A stretch of DNA of 64,000 nucleotides, taken from positions 1 to 64,000 of the forward strand of contig CAYURP010000010.1 of assembly GCA_964447175.1 (NCBI GenBank), in the 5' to 3' direction. Below, piece after piece: positions 1 to 8,903 of the stretch. This stretch comes from CAYURP01 sp964447175. GTDB taxonomy: Bacteria; Zixibacteria; MSB-5A5; SM23-73-2. The notes under the pieces are model-generated. The model worked only from the letters and a program-made list of their open reading frames with translations, was not told the origin of the DNA and did not search any database. Made by a program: the position numbers and the translations under genes. Every line of letters starts with the position of its first letter. The stretch's first letter is position 1.

Positions 1-283
1 GGGCTTTGATTCCCTTTTCCCTGAGCTCAATTCCCTCCTCCAGGATAGCTACCCCCAGAAGATCAGCCCCGTTTTCTAAAGCTACCCGGGAAACCTCGAA
101 GGCACCATGACCATAGGCATCTGCCTTGACCACCGCCAGAAACTCGATTTTATCACCTAACTTTTTTCTGATATTTTTCACGTTGAATTTCAAGTTCTCC
201 AGATCGATCTCCAGAAAAGCTGGTCTTTTATAAGTATTTCCAAGAATTTTTGTCATAGGTTGGGTTAAATACTCCTTAGCCAT
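1..283 (-). CDS. alr: Alanine racemase, N-terminal part (cut by window edge)
   Basis: The minus strand from an ATG at 283 encodes at least 94 residues running off the window. The segment AVVKADAYGHG carries the PLP-binding lysine signature of alanine racemase, preceded by the usual RPAFLEIDLENLKFNV-type strand. The enzyme interconverts L- and D-alanine in the cytoplasm for peptidoglycan synthesis. The family is about 370 residues long, so only the first quarter is present. A second possible start is the ATG at 256, closer to where many family members begin. A TTGACT -35 lies at 321-316 on the minus strand with an AATATA-like -10 at 298-293, so the gene is probably transcribed divergently from the nuo operon. 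Family assignment is secure; the exact start is not. Confidence 0.9.
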   Translation of the reverse strand, partial: MAKEYLTQPMTKILGNTYKRPAFLEIDLENLKFNVKNIRKKLGDKIEFLAVVKADAYGHGAFEVSRVALENGADLLGVAILEEGIELREKGIKA

Positions 284-412
284 ACTTTTCTATATATTGC
301 ATTAAATTGGAATAAAGTCAAGAAAACTTTTGTCTTTATGAAGATTTAAATCATTCTTTCCTTATCAGTACAGGTAAAAATTAACTATTTTAAAAACTCT
401 TTGAAAAATTTC

Positions 413-444
413 TTGACAAAAAGCAAAAAAGTTATAGGTTATAC
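413..444 (+). promoter_or_regulatory. Likely promoter of the nuo operon
   Basis: A perfect TTGACA lies at 413-418. The -10 is poor: the best readings are TAGGTT at 435 or TTATAC at 439. Immediately downstream, 446-473 forms a 10-bp stem (AATTAGTGAA pairing) with a 4-base bulge and a GAAA loop, which could be an operator or a 5' UTR hairpin. No strong Shine-Dalgarno precedes nuoA. Confidence 0.4.
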
Positions 445-496
445 CAATTAGTTTGTGAAGAAATTCACTAATTGAATGACTTAAATTATAGATTTT

Positions 497-856
497 ATGC
501 CCAGCGATTACGGATATACGGTTCTTTTTCTTTTAGTGGGAACAATTTTTGTCCTTTTCGTCTTCCTTTTAGCTAAATTAGCCCGGCCTTATAAACCCAA
601 TCCAGAAAAACAGAGAAGCTACGAATGCGGGGAGGTTCCCTTTGGCTCGGCCTGGGTGCAGTATAATGTGAGATATTACATCTTTGCCTTGATTTTTGTG
701 ATTTTCGATGTGGAGGTGGTCTTTTTATTCCCCTGGGCTGTAGTTTATAAAAGCCTGGGCTTTTTCGCTTTTGTGGAGATGATGATATTTTTGTCAATCC
801 TAATTTTTGGTTTAGTCTATGTCTGGAAAAAAGGAGCCTTGAAATGGGTGCGTTGA
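497..856 (+). CDS. nuoA: NADH-quinone oxidoreductase subunit A
   Basis: A 119-residue protein with three hydrophobic segments (roughly residues 8-28, 60-82 and 88-110). The conserved loop RSYECGEVPFG contains the family's reactive Cys, followed by FIFDVEVVFLFPW. NuoA is a small membrane subunit of complex I near the quinone-binding region. It is the first gene of an eleven-gene nuo operon and overlaps nuoB by 13 bp, which suggests translational coupling. Length and motifs are normal. The ATG at 497 has no obvious ribosome-binding site, but no better start is visible. Confidence 0.95.
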   Translation: MPSDYGYTVLFLLVGTIFVLFVFLLAKLARPYKPNPEKQRSYECGEVPFGSAWVQYNVRYYIFALIFVIFDVEVVFLFPWAVVYKSLGFFAFVEMMIFLSILIFGLVYVWKKGALKWVR

Positions 857-1350
857 AGAAATTACCAGTTTATTTTGAGAAACTCCCTGGTGGTGGGATT
901 TTAGCCACTACCCTTGACGGAATTCTGAATTACTCCCGAGCCAGTTCCATGTGGTATCTTTTGTTTGGCCTGGCTTGCTGTGCAGTTGAGCTTATGTGCA
1001 CTGGTGCCTCCAGATATGATTTCGATAGATTTGGTATGATATTCCGCGCTTCACCCCGGCAGGCTGATCTGATGATCGTGGCAGGGACTTTGACCAAGAA
1101 AATGGCTCCCCGGGTTAAAAGGCTTTATGATCAGATGCCCGAGCCTAAATATGTTATCGCCATGGGAGGATGTACTATCTCCGGTGGACCTTTTTACTAC
1201 GACTCATACAACGTTTGTAAGGGTATAGATCATATAATACCTGTAGACGTTTATATCCCGGGTTGCCCCCCCAGGCCGGAATCACTTCTGGAAGGCTGCA
1301 TAAAGCTTCAGGAGAAAATTAAAAAGCAGAAATTAGTTGATTGGAACTAA
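844..1350 (+). CDS. nuoB: NADH-quinone oxidoreductase subunit B
   Basis: A 168-residue hydrophilic complex I subunit that holds the terminal iron-sulfur cluster N2, the electron donor to quinone. The ligand cysteines are visible: the CC pair at 45-46, C110 in GGCTISGG and C141 in PGCPPRPE. It overlaps the end of nuoA by 13 bp and nuoC begins six bases after its stop, so it sits inside one transcription unit. All ligands and the length match a working subunit. The same fold occurs in group 4 [NiFe]-hydrogenases, but the neighbouring nuo genes settle the identity. Confidence 0.96.
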   Translation: MGALKKLPVYFEKLPGGGILATTLDGILNYSRASSMWYLLFGLACCAVELMCTGASRYDFDRFGMIFRASPRQADLMIVAGTLTKKMAPRVKRLYDQMPEPKYVIAMGGCTISGGPFYYDSYNVCKGIDHIIPVDVYIPGCPPRPESLLEGCIKLQEKIKKQKLVDWN

Positions 1351-1356
1351 TACTTT

Positions 1357-1827
1357 ATGGAAGCAGAAAAGATCAAAAAGATAATATTAGAAAAATTTCC
1401 TGAAAAGATAAAGGAAGCTGAGGTGGTTGATTTTTCTCCCGCATTTGAGGTGGATAAAGATATCATATTGGAAGTTTGTAAATTTCTTAAAGAGTCAAAG
1501 GAGCTTTCTTATGATCTTCTTTCCTGTATGGTGGGGGTGGATCGGGGTGATGGTTTTGAGGTGATCTATTGTCTTTTCTCCTTTGATAAAAAACATAAGC
1601 TGACCCTTAAAGCTCCCCTGCCTAAGGAAAATCCCGAAATAGAATCAGTTACTCCCATATGGAAAGCTGCCAACTGGCACGAGCGGGAAATAGCCGAGCT
1701 TTTTGGGATAAAGTTTTTAAATCATCCCGATCCCCGGGGCATACTTTTGCCCGAGGACTGGGATGAGGGTTATCCCATGAGAAAGGATTGGGAGGGTAAG
1801 GACTTTGTCAGATTACCACAGAAATGA
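1357..1827 (+). CDS. nuoC: NADH-quinone oxidoreductase subunit C
   Basis: A 156-residue protein of the respiratory-chain 30 kDa subunit family. The hallmark stretch WHEREIAELFGIKF followed by HPDPRGILLPEDW lies near residues 107-136. NuoC packs on the peripheral arm of complex I beside NuoD. Its last codons overlap nuoD by 23 bp, an unusually long overlap that points to coupled translation. NuoC and NuoD are separate genes here, unlike the fused NuoCD of enterobacteria. Confidence 0.94.
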   Translation: MEAEKIKKIILEKFPEKIKEAEVVDFSPAFEVDKDIILEVCKFLKESKELSYDLLSCMVGVDRGDGFEVIYCLFSFDKKHKLTLKAPLPKENPEIESVTPIWKAANWHEREIAELFGIKFLNHPDPRGILLPEDWDEGYPMRKDWEGKDFVRLPQK

Positions 1828-2935
1828 ATCCGTAGATGAACTGAAAACAGAAGAGTTTGAAGTAAATATGGGCCCCCAGCACCCCAGTACCCACGGGGTG
1901 TGCCGATTCGTCCTGAAGATGGATGGGGAACAGATAGTGGATCTGGTTCCTCATGTGGGTTACCTGCACAGAGCTTTGGAGAAAATAGCCGAGAACAGAA
2001 CTTACCTGCAGTACATTCCCTTTACTGACAGAATCGATTATGTCTCTGCCATGTTCTGCAATTACGGGCTTTGTCTGGCATTGGAGAAACTGGCTAAAGT
2101 AGAAGTTCCGGAACGGGCTGAATATATAAGGGTGATAATGATGGAGCTGAATAGAATTGCCAGCCATTTAATCTGGCTGGGTACATTTGCTTTGGATATC
2201 GGAGCCATTACTCCCTTCCTGTATGCCTTCAGGGAGAGGGAAAAGATTTTGGACTTGATCGAGATGGTATGCGGCCAGAGGATGACCTTTAACTATATCC
2301 GGGTGGGAGGGGTTTCCCGGGATCTGACACCTGAATTTATCCCCAAGGCTAAAGAATTTACCGAGTATTTCGAACCGAAAGTCGATGAGTATGAAGATAT
2401 ACTTACTAACAATCCCATTTTTCTTGCCCGGACCAAAGGTATTGGCGTGCTTCCCCAAAAGTTAGCCATAGATTACTCGGTTACCGGACCCAATCTCAGA
2501 GCTACTGGTTTAAAATGGGATCTGAGGAAAAACGAACCTTATTCTATCTACGATAGATTCAAATTTGAGATACCCACAGGCAAAAACTCTGACACCTGGG
2601 ATAGGTACATGATCAGGATAAGGGAGATGAGGGAAGCAAACAGGATCGTGAAGCAGGCTTTGGATCAACTTCCAGAAGGAGATTTCAGGAAGAAAGTTCC
2701 GGTTCTTTTCAAGCCACCTGCAGGAGAGGTCTATACCCGGGTGGAGTCCACCCGGGGGGAGCTGGGTTATTACATCATATCGGATGGAACCACCAAACCT
2801 TACCGGATGAAACTTCGCACTGCTTCTTTCTCCAATCTGGCGGTTTTGCCGGAAATAGCCAGAGGGTGCCTGATAGCTGATCTGGTGGCAATATTCGCCA
2901 GTTTTGACGTGATCATGCCGGACGTGGATAGATAA
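1805..2935 (+). CDS. nuoD: NADH-quinone oxidoreductase subunit D
   Basis: A 376-residue 49 kDa-type subunit forming much of the quinone pocket. It shows the conserved MGPQHPSTHG near residue 22, then VDLVPHVGYLHRALEK, and ends with the family C-terminus FASFDVIMPDVDR. The start at 1805 lies inside nuoC. The next gene is nuoH rather than nuoE/F/G, so the NADH-binding module is not encoded in this operon. Members of this family are related to hydrogenase large subunits, but no nickel-ligand CxxC pairs are seen, which supports complex I. Confidence 0.96.
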   Translation: MSDYHRNESVDELKTEEFEVNMGPQHPSTHGVCRFVLKMDGEQIVDLVPHVGYLHRALEKIAENRTYLQYIPFTDRIDYVSAMFCNYGLCLALEKLAKVEVPERAEYIRVIMMELNRIASHLIWLGTFALDIGAITPFLYAFREREKILDLIEMVCGQRMTFNYIRVGGVSRDLTPEFIPKAKEFTEYFEPKVDEYEDILTNNPIFLARTKGIGVLPQKLAIDYSVTGPNLRATGLKWDLRKNEPYSIYDRFKFEIPTGKNSDTWDRYMIRIREMREANRIVKQALDQLPEGDFRKKVPVLFKPPAGEVYTRVESTRGELGYYIISDGTTKPYRMKLRTASFSNLAVLPEIARGCLIADLVAIFASFDVIMPDVDR

Positions 2936-2985
2936 TGTCACGGAGTGACTTTAAGAAGAGGTATCTGATTAAAAAGGTTTAAGAT

Positions 2986-4014
2986 TTGTTAGAGTTAGAA
3001 AGACTTTTCAAAGCGGTTTATCTCTGGCTGGAGAGGATTTTCAATAGCTTGGGAATACCTCACTTTTGGTTTGATCTTTTCACTATGCTTTTAGTGGCTC
3101 TGATCGTTTTAGGAGTGATGTCCTTTGCAGCTATGTTTCTGGTGTGGTGGGAGAGGAAGATCTCGGCTCACTTTCAGCAGAGATTCGGCCCCATGCGTAC
3201 TGGCTGGCATGGCTGGTTTCAACTTCCGGCAGACGGGATCAAATTGATCCTGAAGGAGGACACCACTCCAGCCACAGCGGACAAGCCGGTTTTTTTAATC
3301 GCCCCTATCGTTATATTCGTTGCCTCGTTTTTAGCCTTTGTCTGTCTTCCCTTTGGAAAGGGTTTGATAGTCCGGGATTTGAATATCGGCATATTATATA
3401 TATTATCGGTGACTACCTTTACCGTGGTCTCCATTCTAATGGCTGGGTGGGGCTCCAATAATAAATATTCAGTTTTAGGAGGTTTCAGATCAGCTGCCCA
3501 GATCATAAGTTATGAGGTTCCCTTGACCCTTTCGGTTCTGGGAGTGGTCCTTTTAACCCAATCTTTGAGCATGGTTAAAATAGTATCCGCTCAAGAGCAC
3601 GTCTGGAGCTGGAACATTTGGAAACAGCCTCTGGGATTTCTTATCTATCTCACAGCGGCGGTTGCCGAGGTGAACAGAACCCCCTTTGACATACCCGAAG
3701 CTGAGCAGGAGCTGGTGGCAGGATACAATATCGAGTACAGCGGAATGAAATGGGCTATGTTTTTCTTTGCCGAGTACACCAATCTGGTTTTGGTGTGTGG
3801 AGTGGCTGCCACTCTTTTTCTGGGAGGCTGGAATGGTCCCATACTTCCCTCCTGGATCTGGTTTCTGGTTAAAACCATATTTTTAATCTGGGTGGTGATG
3901 TGGTTTAGATGGACCTTCCCCAGAGTCAGGGTGGATCAACTGATGGCATTTGGCTGGAAGTTCCTTTTACCTTTAGCCTTTTTAAATCTAATTTTAACCG
4001 GACTTCTGGCTTAA
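2986..4014 (+). CDS. nuoH: NADH-quinone oxidoreductase subunit H
   Basis: A 342-residue polytopic membrane protein with about eight hydrophobic segments. It contains the typical loops WWERKISAHFQQRFGPMR and AEVNRTPFDIPEAEQELVAGYN, which line the quinone chamber. NuoH joins the peripheral arm to the proton-pumping arm. The start is a TTG at 2986, fifty bases after nuoD. No clear Shine-Dalgarno lies at the normal spacing, so the start is the least certain part. Direct nuoD-nuoH adjacency is characteristic of operons lacking the EFG module. Confidence 0.95.
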   Translation: MLELERLFKAVYLWLERIFNSLGIPHFWFDLFTMLLVALIVLGVMSFAAMFLVWWERKISAHFQQRFGPMRTGWHGWFQLPADGIKLILKEDTTPATADKPVFLIAPIVIFVASFLAFVCLPFGKGLIVRDLNIGILYILSVTTFTVVSILMAGWGSNNKYSVLGGFRSAAQIISYEVPLTLSVLGVVLLTQSLSMVKIVSAQEHVWSWNIWKQPLGFLIYLTAAVAEVNRTPFDIPEAEQELVAGYNIEYSGMKWAMFFFAEYTNLVLVCGVAATLFLGGWNGPILPSWIWFLVKTIFLIWVVMWFRWTFPRVRVDQLMAFGWKFLLPLAFLNLILTGLLA

Positions 4015-4026
4015 AAGATTATTAAT

Positions 4027-4482
4027 ATGAATTTAGTAAAAAGAATATTAAATGGAATTTACAACCTGCTTTTAGGCATGTGGACTACGGTTAAATACCT
4101 TTTCAGCCATGCCATTACCCTGCAGTATCCGGACCAGCGTTGGACCATGCCCCAAAGGTCCAGAGGGGTGGTGGTTCTGATGACCGATCCTGAGACCGGA
4201 AAACTCAAATGTATAGCCTGCGCTATGTGCGTCAGAACCTGTCCTACTGCCGCAATAACTATGATCTCTGAAAAAGATGAGACCGGGAAAAAACTAAGAT
4301 ACCCTAAGGAGTTTGAGGTGGATCAGGGAATATGTATCTTCTGCGGTCTATGTGAAGAGGTGTGTCCGGTAAAGGAAAAAGCTATAAAGCTTGTTAATCT
4401 ATACGAGTTCTCAGTTTATACTAAAAAGGAACTCATTTACGATATGGAGAAATTAACCCAGATCGGTAAAGGTTTTAAATGA
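4027..4482 (+). CDS. nuoI: NADH-quinone oxidoreductase subunit I (2x[4Fe-4S])
   Basis: A 151-residue TYKY-type ferredoxin subunit. Two [4Fe-4S] motifs are intact: C62-x2-C65-x2-C68-x3-C72 and C103-x2-C106-x2-C109-x3-C113. It relays electrons towards cluster N2 in NuoB. In an operon lacking NuoEFG, NuoI is the obvious docking point for a soluble donor such as ferredoxin; that is inference. A 75-bp gap with a good RBS separates it from nuoJ. Confidence 0.95.
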   Translation: MNLVKRILNGIYNLLLGMWTTVKYLFSHAITLQYPDQRWTMPQRSRGVVVLMTDPETGKLKCIACAMCVRTCPTAAITMISEKDETGKKLRYPKEFEVDQGICIFCGLCEEVCPVKEKAIKLVNLYEFSVYTKKELIYDMEKLTQIGKGFK

Positions 4483-4557
4483 AGAATCTTGTGGATGCTT
4501 GATTCATCGAGCAAAATATGGAGGAGTTGGAAATAAAATATTTTAAGGAGTTTTGAT

Positions 4558-5055
4558 TTGGAGTCCGGAACTCAAATTGCCATCTTTTACATATTGGCTG
4601 CCATGATTGTGGGCTCAGGAGTAATGGTGGTCACCCTGAGGAACGTTTTTCATTCACTTTTGTTTCTGGTGTTGTGTTTTTTCAGCGTTGCCGGGATATA
4701 CGTTCTTCTGCATGCTGAATTCGTGGCAGCGGTTCAGGTCTTAATCTATGTGGGTGCAGTGACCGTGCTTTTGATCTTTGCCATTATGATGACCGCCAAG
4801 ATTTACAGTCCCAGCCTGAAACAGTTTAACGAACAGGTGATCCCGGGACTGATCATTGTGAGTACTATTTTAGCTGTTACCTTATGGGTCTTGAGCCGGA
4901 CTGCCTGGAACGTGAGCAAGGATGTTTTTGTAGGCCAGTCTACGTCTGCAATCGGCAAATCCCTGCTTACCACATATGTTTTGCCCTTTGAAGTGGTCTC
5001 GGTGGTTCTGATAGCTGCCTTGATCGGAGCGATAGTTATAGCCAGAAGGGATTAG
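4558..5055 (+). CDS. nuoJ: NADH-quinone oxidoreductase subunit J
   Basis: A 165-residue membrane subunit with five hydrophobic segments. It carries the family signature VLIYVGAVTVLLIFAIM near residues 61-77. NuoJ is an antiporter-like-arm subunit of complex I next to NuoK. The start is a TTG at 4558 with AAGGAG at 4545-4550, a convincing ribosome-binding site that fixes the start. nuoK begins three bases after its stop. Confidence 0.93.
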   Translation: MESGTQIAIFYILAAMIVGSGVMVVTLRNVFHSLLFLVLCFFSVAGIYVLLHAEFVAAVQVLIYVGAVTVLLIFAIMMTAKIYSPSLKQFNEQVIPGLIIVSTILAVTLWVLSRTAWNVSKDVFVGQSTSAIGKSLLTTYVLPFEVVSVVLIAALIGAIVIARRD

Positions 5056-5058
5056 GAT

Positions 5059-5367
5059 TTGTTGACATTAGTTCACTATCTAAGTTTGGCTGCGATTTTA
5101 TTCTGCATCGGGATCTATGGGGCCATTACCCGCAGAAACGCCATCGGAGTTTTGATGGCCATTGAGCTGATGTTCAATGCGGCTAATATCAACTTCATTG
5201 CCTTCTCCAAATTCATCACCCCCACCTTGCTCACCGGACAGGTATTTGCGATTTTTGTGATAGCCATAGCAGCTGCAGAAGCCACAGTGGGTTTGGCGAT
5301 TGTTATTTTGATCTACAGGCACCACAAGGAAATAAACGTTGACAAAATTAATGTGATGAAATGGTAG
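5059..5367 (+). CDS. nuoK: NADH-quinone oxidoreductase subunit K
   Basis: A 102-residue, three-segment membrane protein of the MrpC/NuoK family. It shows GVLMAIELMFNAANINF in segment 2 and AAEATVGLAIVILIYR in segment 3, with the conserved glutamates used in proton translocation. It starts with tandem TTG codons at 5059 directly behind nuoJ. Length and motifs are normal. Confidence 0.95.
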   Translation: MLTLVHYLSLAAILFCIGIYGAITRRNAIGVLMAIELMFNAANINFIAFSKFITPTLLTGQVFAIFVIAIAAAEATVGLAIVILIYRHHKEINVDKINVMKW

Positions 5368-5419
5368 GAAAATTGAAAGGATATAATCTTCGATTGTGCT
5401 AAAATAAGAAGGATCCTGT

Positions 5420-7339
5420 ATGCAAGCTTATAGCTGGATAATTCCGTTTTTATCGCTGGTCTCCTTTGCCACCATAGTATTTTTCACCATAAAAAGACCC
5501 AGGTTATCAGCATATATTTCCATTTCAGCAGTGGCCACGGCTTTTGTTCTTTCGGTCATCATTCTAACAGAGGTTTTGAAAAATCCGGTGAGCTCGGAGT
5601 TTACTTATTCCTGGATAAATCTTCCCGGATTTAAAATAGAGATGGGGATGTTGGTTGATCCTCTGACTGCAGTTATGCTTATGGTGGTTACCATCGTCTC
5701 CATGCTGGTTCAGATATACTCGGTGGGATATATGGCCGGGGATCCCAGATTCTCCAGATACTTCTCATTTTTATCCCTGTTCACCTTCTCCATGCTGGGA
5801 TTGGTTCTGTCCAACAACTTCTTTGAGATATTTATTTTCTGGGAACTTGTGGGATTGACCTCTTATCTTCTGATCGGGTTCTGGTTTGAGAAAAAGGTTG
5901 CATCTGATGCCGGGAAAAAAGCGTTCATTACCACCCGAACAGGTGATTTGGGATTTTTAATAGGGATTTTCATTCTGGTCTCAGCTGCTGGCACCTTTAA
6001 TTTCAATGAGATTTTTCATCAGATCGAGGCTAATACCATACCTTCCGCTCTGATAACCATTTCGGCCATATTCATTTTCTGCGGAGCAGTAGGGAAATCA
6101 GCCCAGTTTCCGCTGCATGTCTGGCTGCCGGATGCTATGGAGGGTCCCACACCGGTTTCAGCGTTGATCCATGCTGCGACTATGGTGGCAGCTGGGGTTT
6201 ACTTGGTTGCCCGAGCCATGACCGTATTTGCAGCTGCACCTTCCGCTGCTCTGGTGGTGGCTATTATCGGTGCCTTTACCGCTTTTCTGGCTGCTTCCAT
6301 CGGTCTGGTCCAGAACGACATCAAAAGGGTTTTGGCCTATTCCACCATCTCTCAGTTGGGATATATGATGTTAGCTTTAGGGTTGGTGGGCTTTACTGCG
6401 GGAACTTTCCATCTGATGACCCACGCCTACTTCAAGGCTCTCCTATTCCTGGGTGCAGGATCTGTGATCCACGCTATGCATACCAACGATATCTGGGAGA
6501 TGGGCGGGCTTTATCCCAAAATGAAGATAACTGCGATAACCTTTATTATCGCCTCCTTATCCATTAGCGGAATTTTTCCCTTCTCCGGATTCTGGAGCAA
6601 AGATGAGATATTTGCAGTGGCTGCTCAAAAGCCTGTTTTCTTGATTGTGGCCATTTTGGTTGCCTTTATGACTGCTTTCTATATGTTCAGATTATGCTTT
6701 GTGACCTTTTTCGGAAAACCCAGAGACCAAAAGAAATTTGAACACGCCCACGAATCGCCTAAGAACATGACCATCCCTTTGATGGTCCTGGCGTTTCTCT
6801 CCATAACTGCGGGTTGGGTGGGAATTCCCTGGTTAAAGAAGGGTTTTTCCTCTTTTGTCTATTTCCACCATCCCCACCATGCTGAACCAAACATCTTGCT
6901 GATGATCGGTTCCACCATAGTTGCCCTGTCCGGAATAAGTTTAGCCTATCTGATGTATTATAAGAAATCCATCTCGACGGAGAAGCTTAAAAAGAAGTTC
7001 CCATTCCCCTATAAGGTCCTTTACAACAAATATTATTTCGATGAGTTGTATAATACCATAATTATAAATCCCATTTTAAGCCTGGCTAAACTTCTTTTCA
7101 GATTTGATCTGGGAATAATAGACTGGCTGGTTAATGCCTTTGGAGATTTCACTGTCTTCCTCTCGGATGTCAAGGAATGGTTTGATTCGCATATTGTGGA
7201 TGGGGGAGTGAATGGGATTGCTTATGTTTTCAAGGTAATCAGCTCCGGGATCAGAAAAATTCAAACCGGACAGCTGCAAAACTATGCTCTAATAATATTT
7301 TTCGGAATAGTTATAATTATGCTTTTAAAGTTCTCTTAG
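5420..7339 (+). CDS. nuoL: NADH-quinone oxidoreductase subunit L
   Basis: A 639-residue antiporter-like proton-pumping subunit with about 15-16 membrane segments. Conserved features include FWELVGLTSYLLIGFWF, the HVWLPDAMEGPTPVSALIHAATMV block near residues 230-255, and NDIKRVLAYSTISQLGYM. A His-rich loop (HHPHHAEP) lies near residue 485. The C-terminal part corresponds to the long lateral helix. An AAGAAGGA ribosome-binding site precedes the ATG. Typical length for NuoL. Confidence 0.96.
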   Translation: MQAYSWIIPFLSLVSFATIVFFTIKRPRLSAYISISAVATAFVLSVIILTEVLKNPVSSEFTYSWINLPGFKIEMGMLVDPLTAVMLMVVTIVSMLVQIYSVGYMAGDPRFSRYFSFLSLFTFSMLGLVLSNNFFEIFIFWELVGLTSYLLIGFWFEKKVASDAGKKAFITTRTGDLGFLIGIFILVSAAGTFNFNEIFHQIEANTIPSALITISAIFIFCGAVGKSAQFPLHVWLPDAMEGPTPVSALIHAATMVAAGVYLVARAMTVFAAAPSAALVVAIIGAFTAFLAASIGLVQNDIKRVLAYSTISQLGYMMLALGLVGFTAGTFHLMTHAYFKALLFLGAGSVIHAMHTNDIWEMGGLYPKMKITAITFIIASLSISGIFPFSGFWSKDEIFAVAAQKPVFLIVAILVAFMTAFYMFRLCFVTFFGKPRDQKKFEHAHESPKNMTIPLMVLAFLSITAGWVGIPWLKKGFSSFVYFHHPHHAEPNILLMIGSTIVALSGISLAYLMYYKKSISTEKLKKKFPFPYKVLYNKYYFDELYNTIIINPILSLAKLLFRFDLGIIDWLVNAFGDFTVFLSDVKEWFDSHIVDGGVNGIAYVFKVISSGIRKIQTGQLQNYALIIFFGIVIIMLLKFS

Positions 7340-7366
7340 TCGAGAATTAAGGAGGAAAATATCATC

Positions 7367-8836
7367 ATGAACTTTCCAATTCTAACCTACCTTATCTTTT
7401 TACCATTTGTGGGAATGATTTTGGTATTGCTCCAGAAAAGCGAGAATTTCAATGCCATCAGGTGGACCGCTGCTCTTTTTACCTTTATTCCTTTGATATT
7501 ATCGTTTTTCCTGGTGGCAAATTATGATGGCTCCACCTCCCAGATGCAGTTTCTGGAACATCACGAATGGATACCTTCCCTGGGAGTAAGCTATCACCTG
7601 GGTGCTGATGGACTTTCAGTGCCCATGCTCTTTTTAACCGCCCTTCTGGGATTCGTATCGATTATCGCCTCATTTAACATCACCAGCCGGGTTAAGGAAT
7701 ATTTCGCCTTCTTCCTTTTGCTGGTAACCGGAATGATGGGTGTTTTTGCGGCGTTAGATTTCTTCCTGTTCTATATTTTCTGGGAAGTTATGCTGGTTCC
7801 CATGTATTTTCTTATAGGGATCTGGGGTGGACCCCGGAGGGAGTACGCTGCAATTAAGTTCTTCCTGTACACCCTCTTCGGGTCTGTATTTATGCTGGTG
7901 GGGATTTTAGCTTTGTACTTCACGGTAGAGCCGCATACCTTGAACATGATGGAGCTTATTCAGAGGGCACCCTCTTTGACCCGGGGCTTTCAGATCATCG
8001 TCTATGTGGCATTCTTCCTGGCTTTTGCCATCAAGGTTCCTATCTTTCCGTTTCATACATGGTTGCCGGACGCTCACGTGGAAGCGCCCACTGCGGTATC
8101 GGTTATCCTGGCTGGAATCCTGTTGAAAATGGGACTTTATGGTCTTCTGCGGATTAGTTACCCCATGTTTCCTGAGGGCGCCATCTACTTCGCCGTGCCC
8201 TTAGCTATCCTGGGAGTGATCAATATTGTTTATGGGGCTCTGGTCTGCATGGCTCAAAAGGATTTGAAAAAGCTGGTGGCTTATTCCTCGGTGTCCCATA
8301 TGGGTTATTGCGTTTTAGGGATTGCTGCAGCCACGGTTACCGGAATATCCGGCTGCGTTTTCCAGATGGTCTCCCACGGTCTGATCACCGGAGCCTTGTT
8401 CCTTCTGGTGGGAGTACTGTATGATCGAGCTCACACCCGGGAAATCGGAGCATTTGGAGGTTTGTGGGTTAAACTACCAGTCTATTCCGGGGTGATGATC
8501 CTTTTCTGTTTGGGGTCATTAGGCTTGCCCGGCTTATCCGGATTTATCTCCGAATTTATGGTGTTCATTGGATCCTTCCCGGTTTTCAAGGTGTTGGTAG
8601 GCATAGCGGTTCTGGGAGTGGTGATAACCGCAGGGTACTTCCTGAGAATGATCCAGACCATGTTTCTGGGGCAATTCAATACCAAATGGGAAGCCCTGAC
8701 CGAAATATCCGGAAGGGAGCTTTTCACTGTGACACCTTTAGCCATATTGATGATTGCCATTGGCGTTTATCCTTCACCTCTGGCAAATATGATCCAGGCA
8801 ACCATCCAGAACATAGTTCACATAGTATCAGGATAA
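7367..8836 (+). CDS. nuoM: NADH-quinone oxidoreductase subunit M
   Basis: A 489-residue antiporter-like proton-pumping subunit with about 14 membrane segments. It shows FYIFWEVMLVPMYFLIGIWGG, FHTWLPDAHVEAPTAVSVILAGILLKMG and KDLKKLVAYSSVSHMGY, all standard for NuoM. AAGGAGG lies upstream of the ATG at 7367. It is followed by a 60-bp gap before nuoN that contains a low-complexity pyrimidine tract also found at the end of smc. Confidence 0.96.
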   Translation: MNFPILTYLIFLPFVGMILVLLQKSENFNAIRWTAALFTFIPLILSFFLVANYDGSTSQMQFLEHHEWIPSLGVSYHLGADGLSVPMLFLTALLGFVSIIASFNITSRVKEYFAFFLLLVTGMMGVFAALDFFLFYIFWEVMLVPMYFLIGIWGGPRREYAAIKFFLYTLFGSVFMLVGILALYFTVEPHTLNMMELIQRAPSLTRGFQIIVYVAFFLAFAIKVPIFPFHTWLPDAHVEAPTAVSVILAGILLKMGLYGLLRISYPMFPEGAIYFAVPLAILGVINIVYGALVCMAQKDLKKLVAYSSVSHMGYCVLGIAAATVTGISGCVFQMVSHGLITGALFLLVGVLYDRAHTREIGAFGGLWVKLPVYSGVMILFCLGSLGLPGLSGFISEFMVFIGSFPVFKVLVGIAVLGVVITAGYFLRMIQTMFLGQFNTKWEALTEISGRELFTVTPLAILMIAIGVYPSPLANMIQATIQNIVHIVSG

Positions 8837-8858
8837 TTATGAGATTTTTCGCTTTAAA

Positions 8859-8889
8859 CTCTTTACTCTTCACTCTCCACTCTAAACTT
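8859..8889 (+). repeat. ACTCTTTACTC-type low-complexity tract, copy 1
   Basis: A run of ACTCT-based units (ctctttactcttcactctcc and on) sits between nuoM and nuoN just ahead of the nuoN ribosome-binding site. A longer tract of the same kind occurs at 34646-34700 at the end of smc. No function is evident. Confidence 0.6.
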
Positions 8890-8903
8890 CCTGGGAGGTG
8901 GGT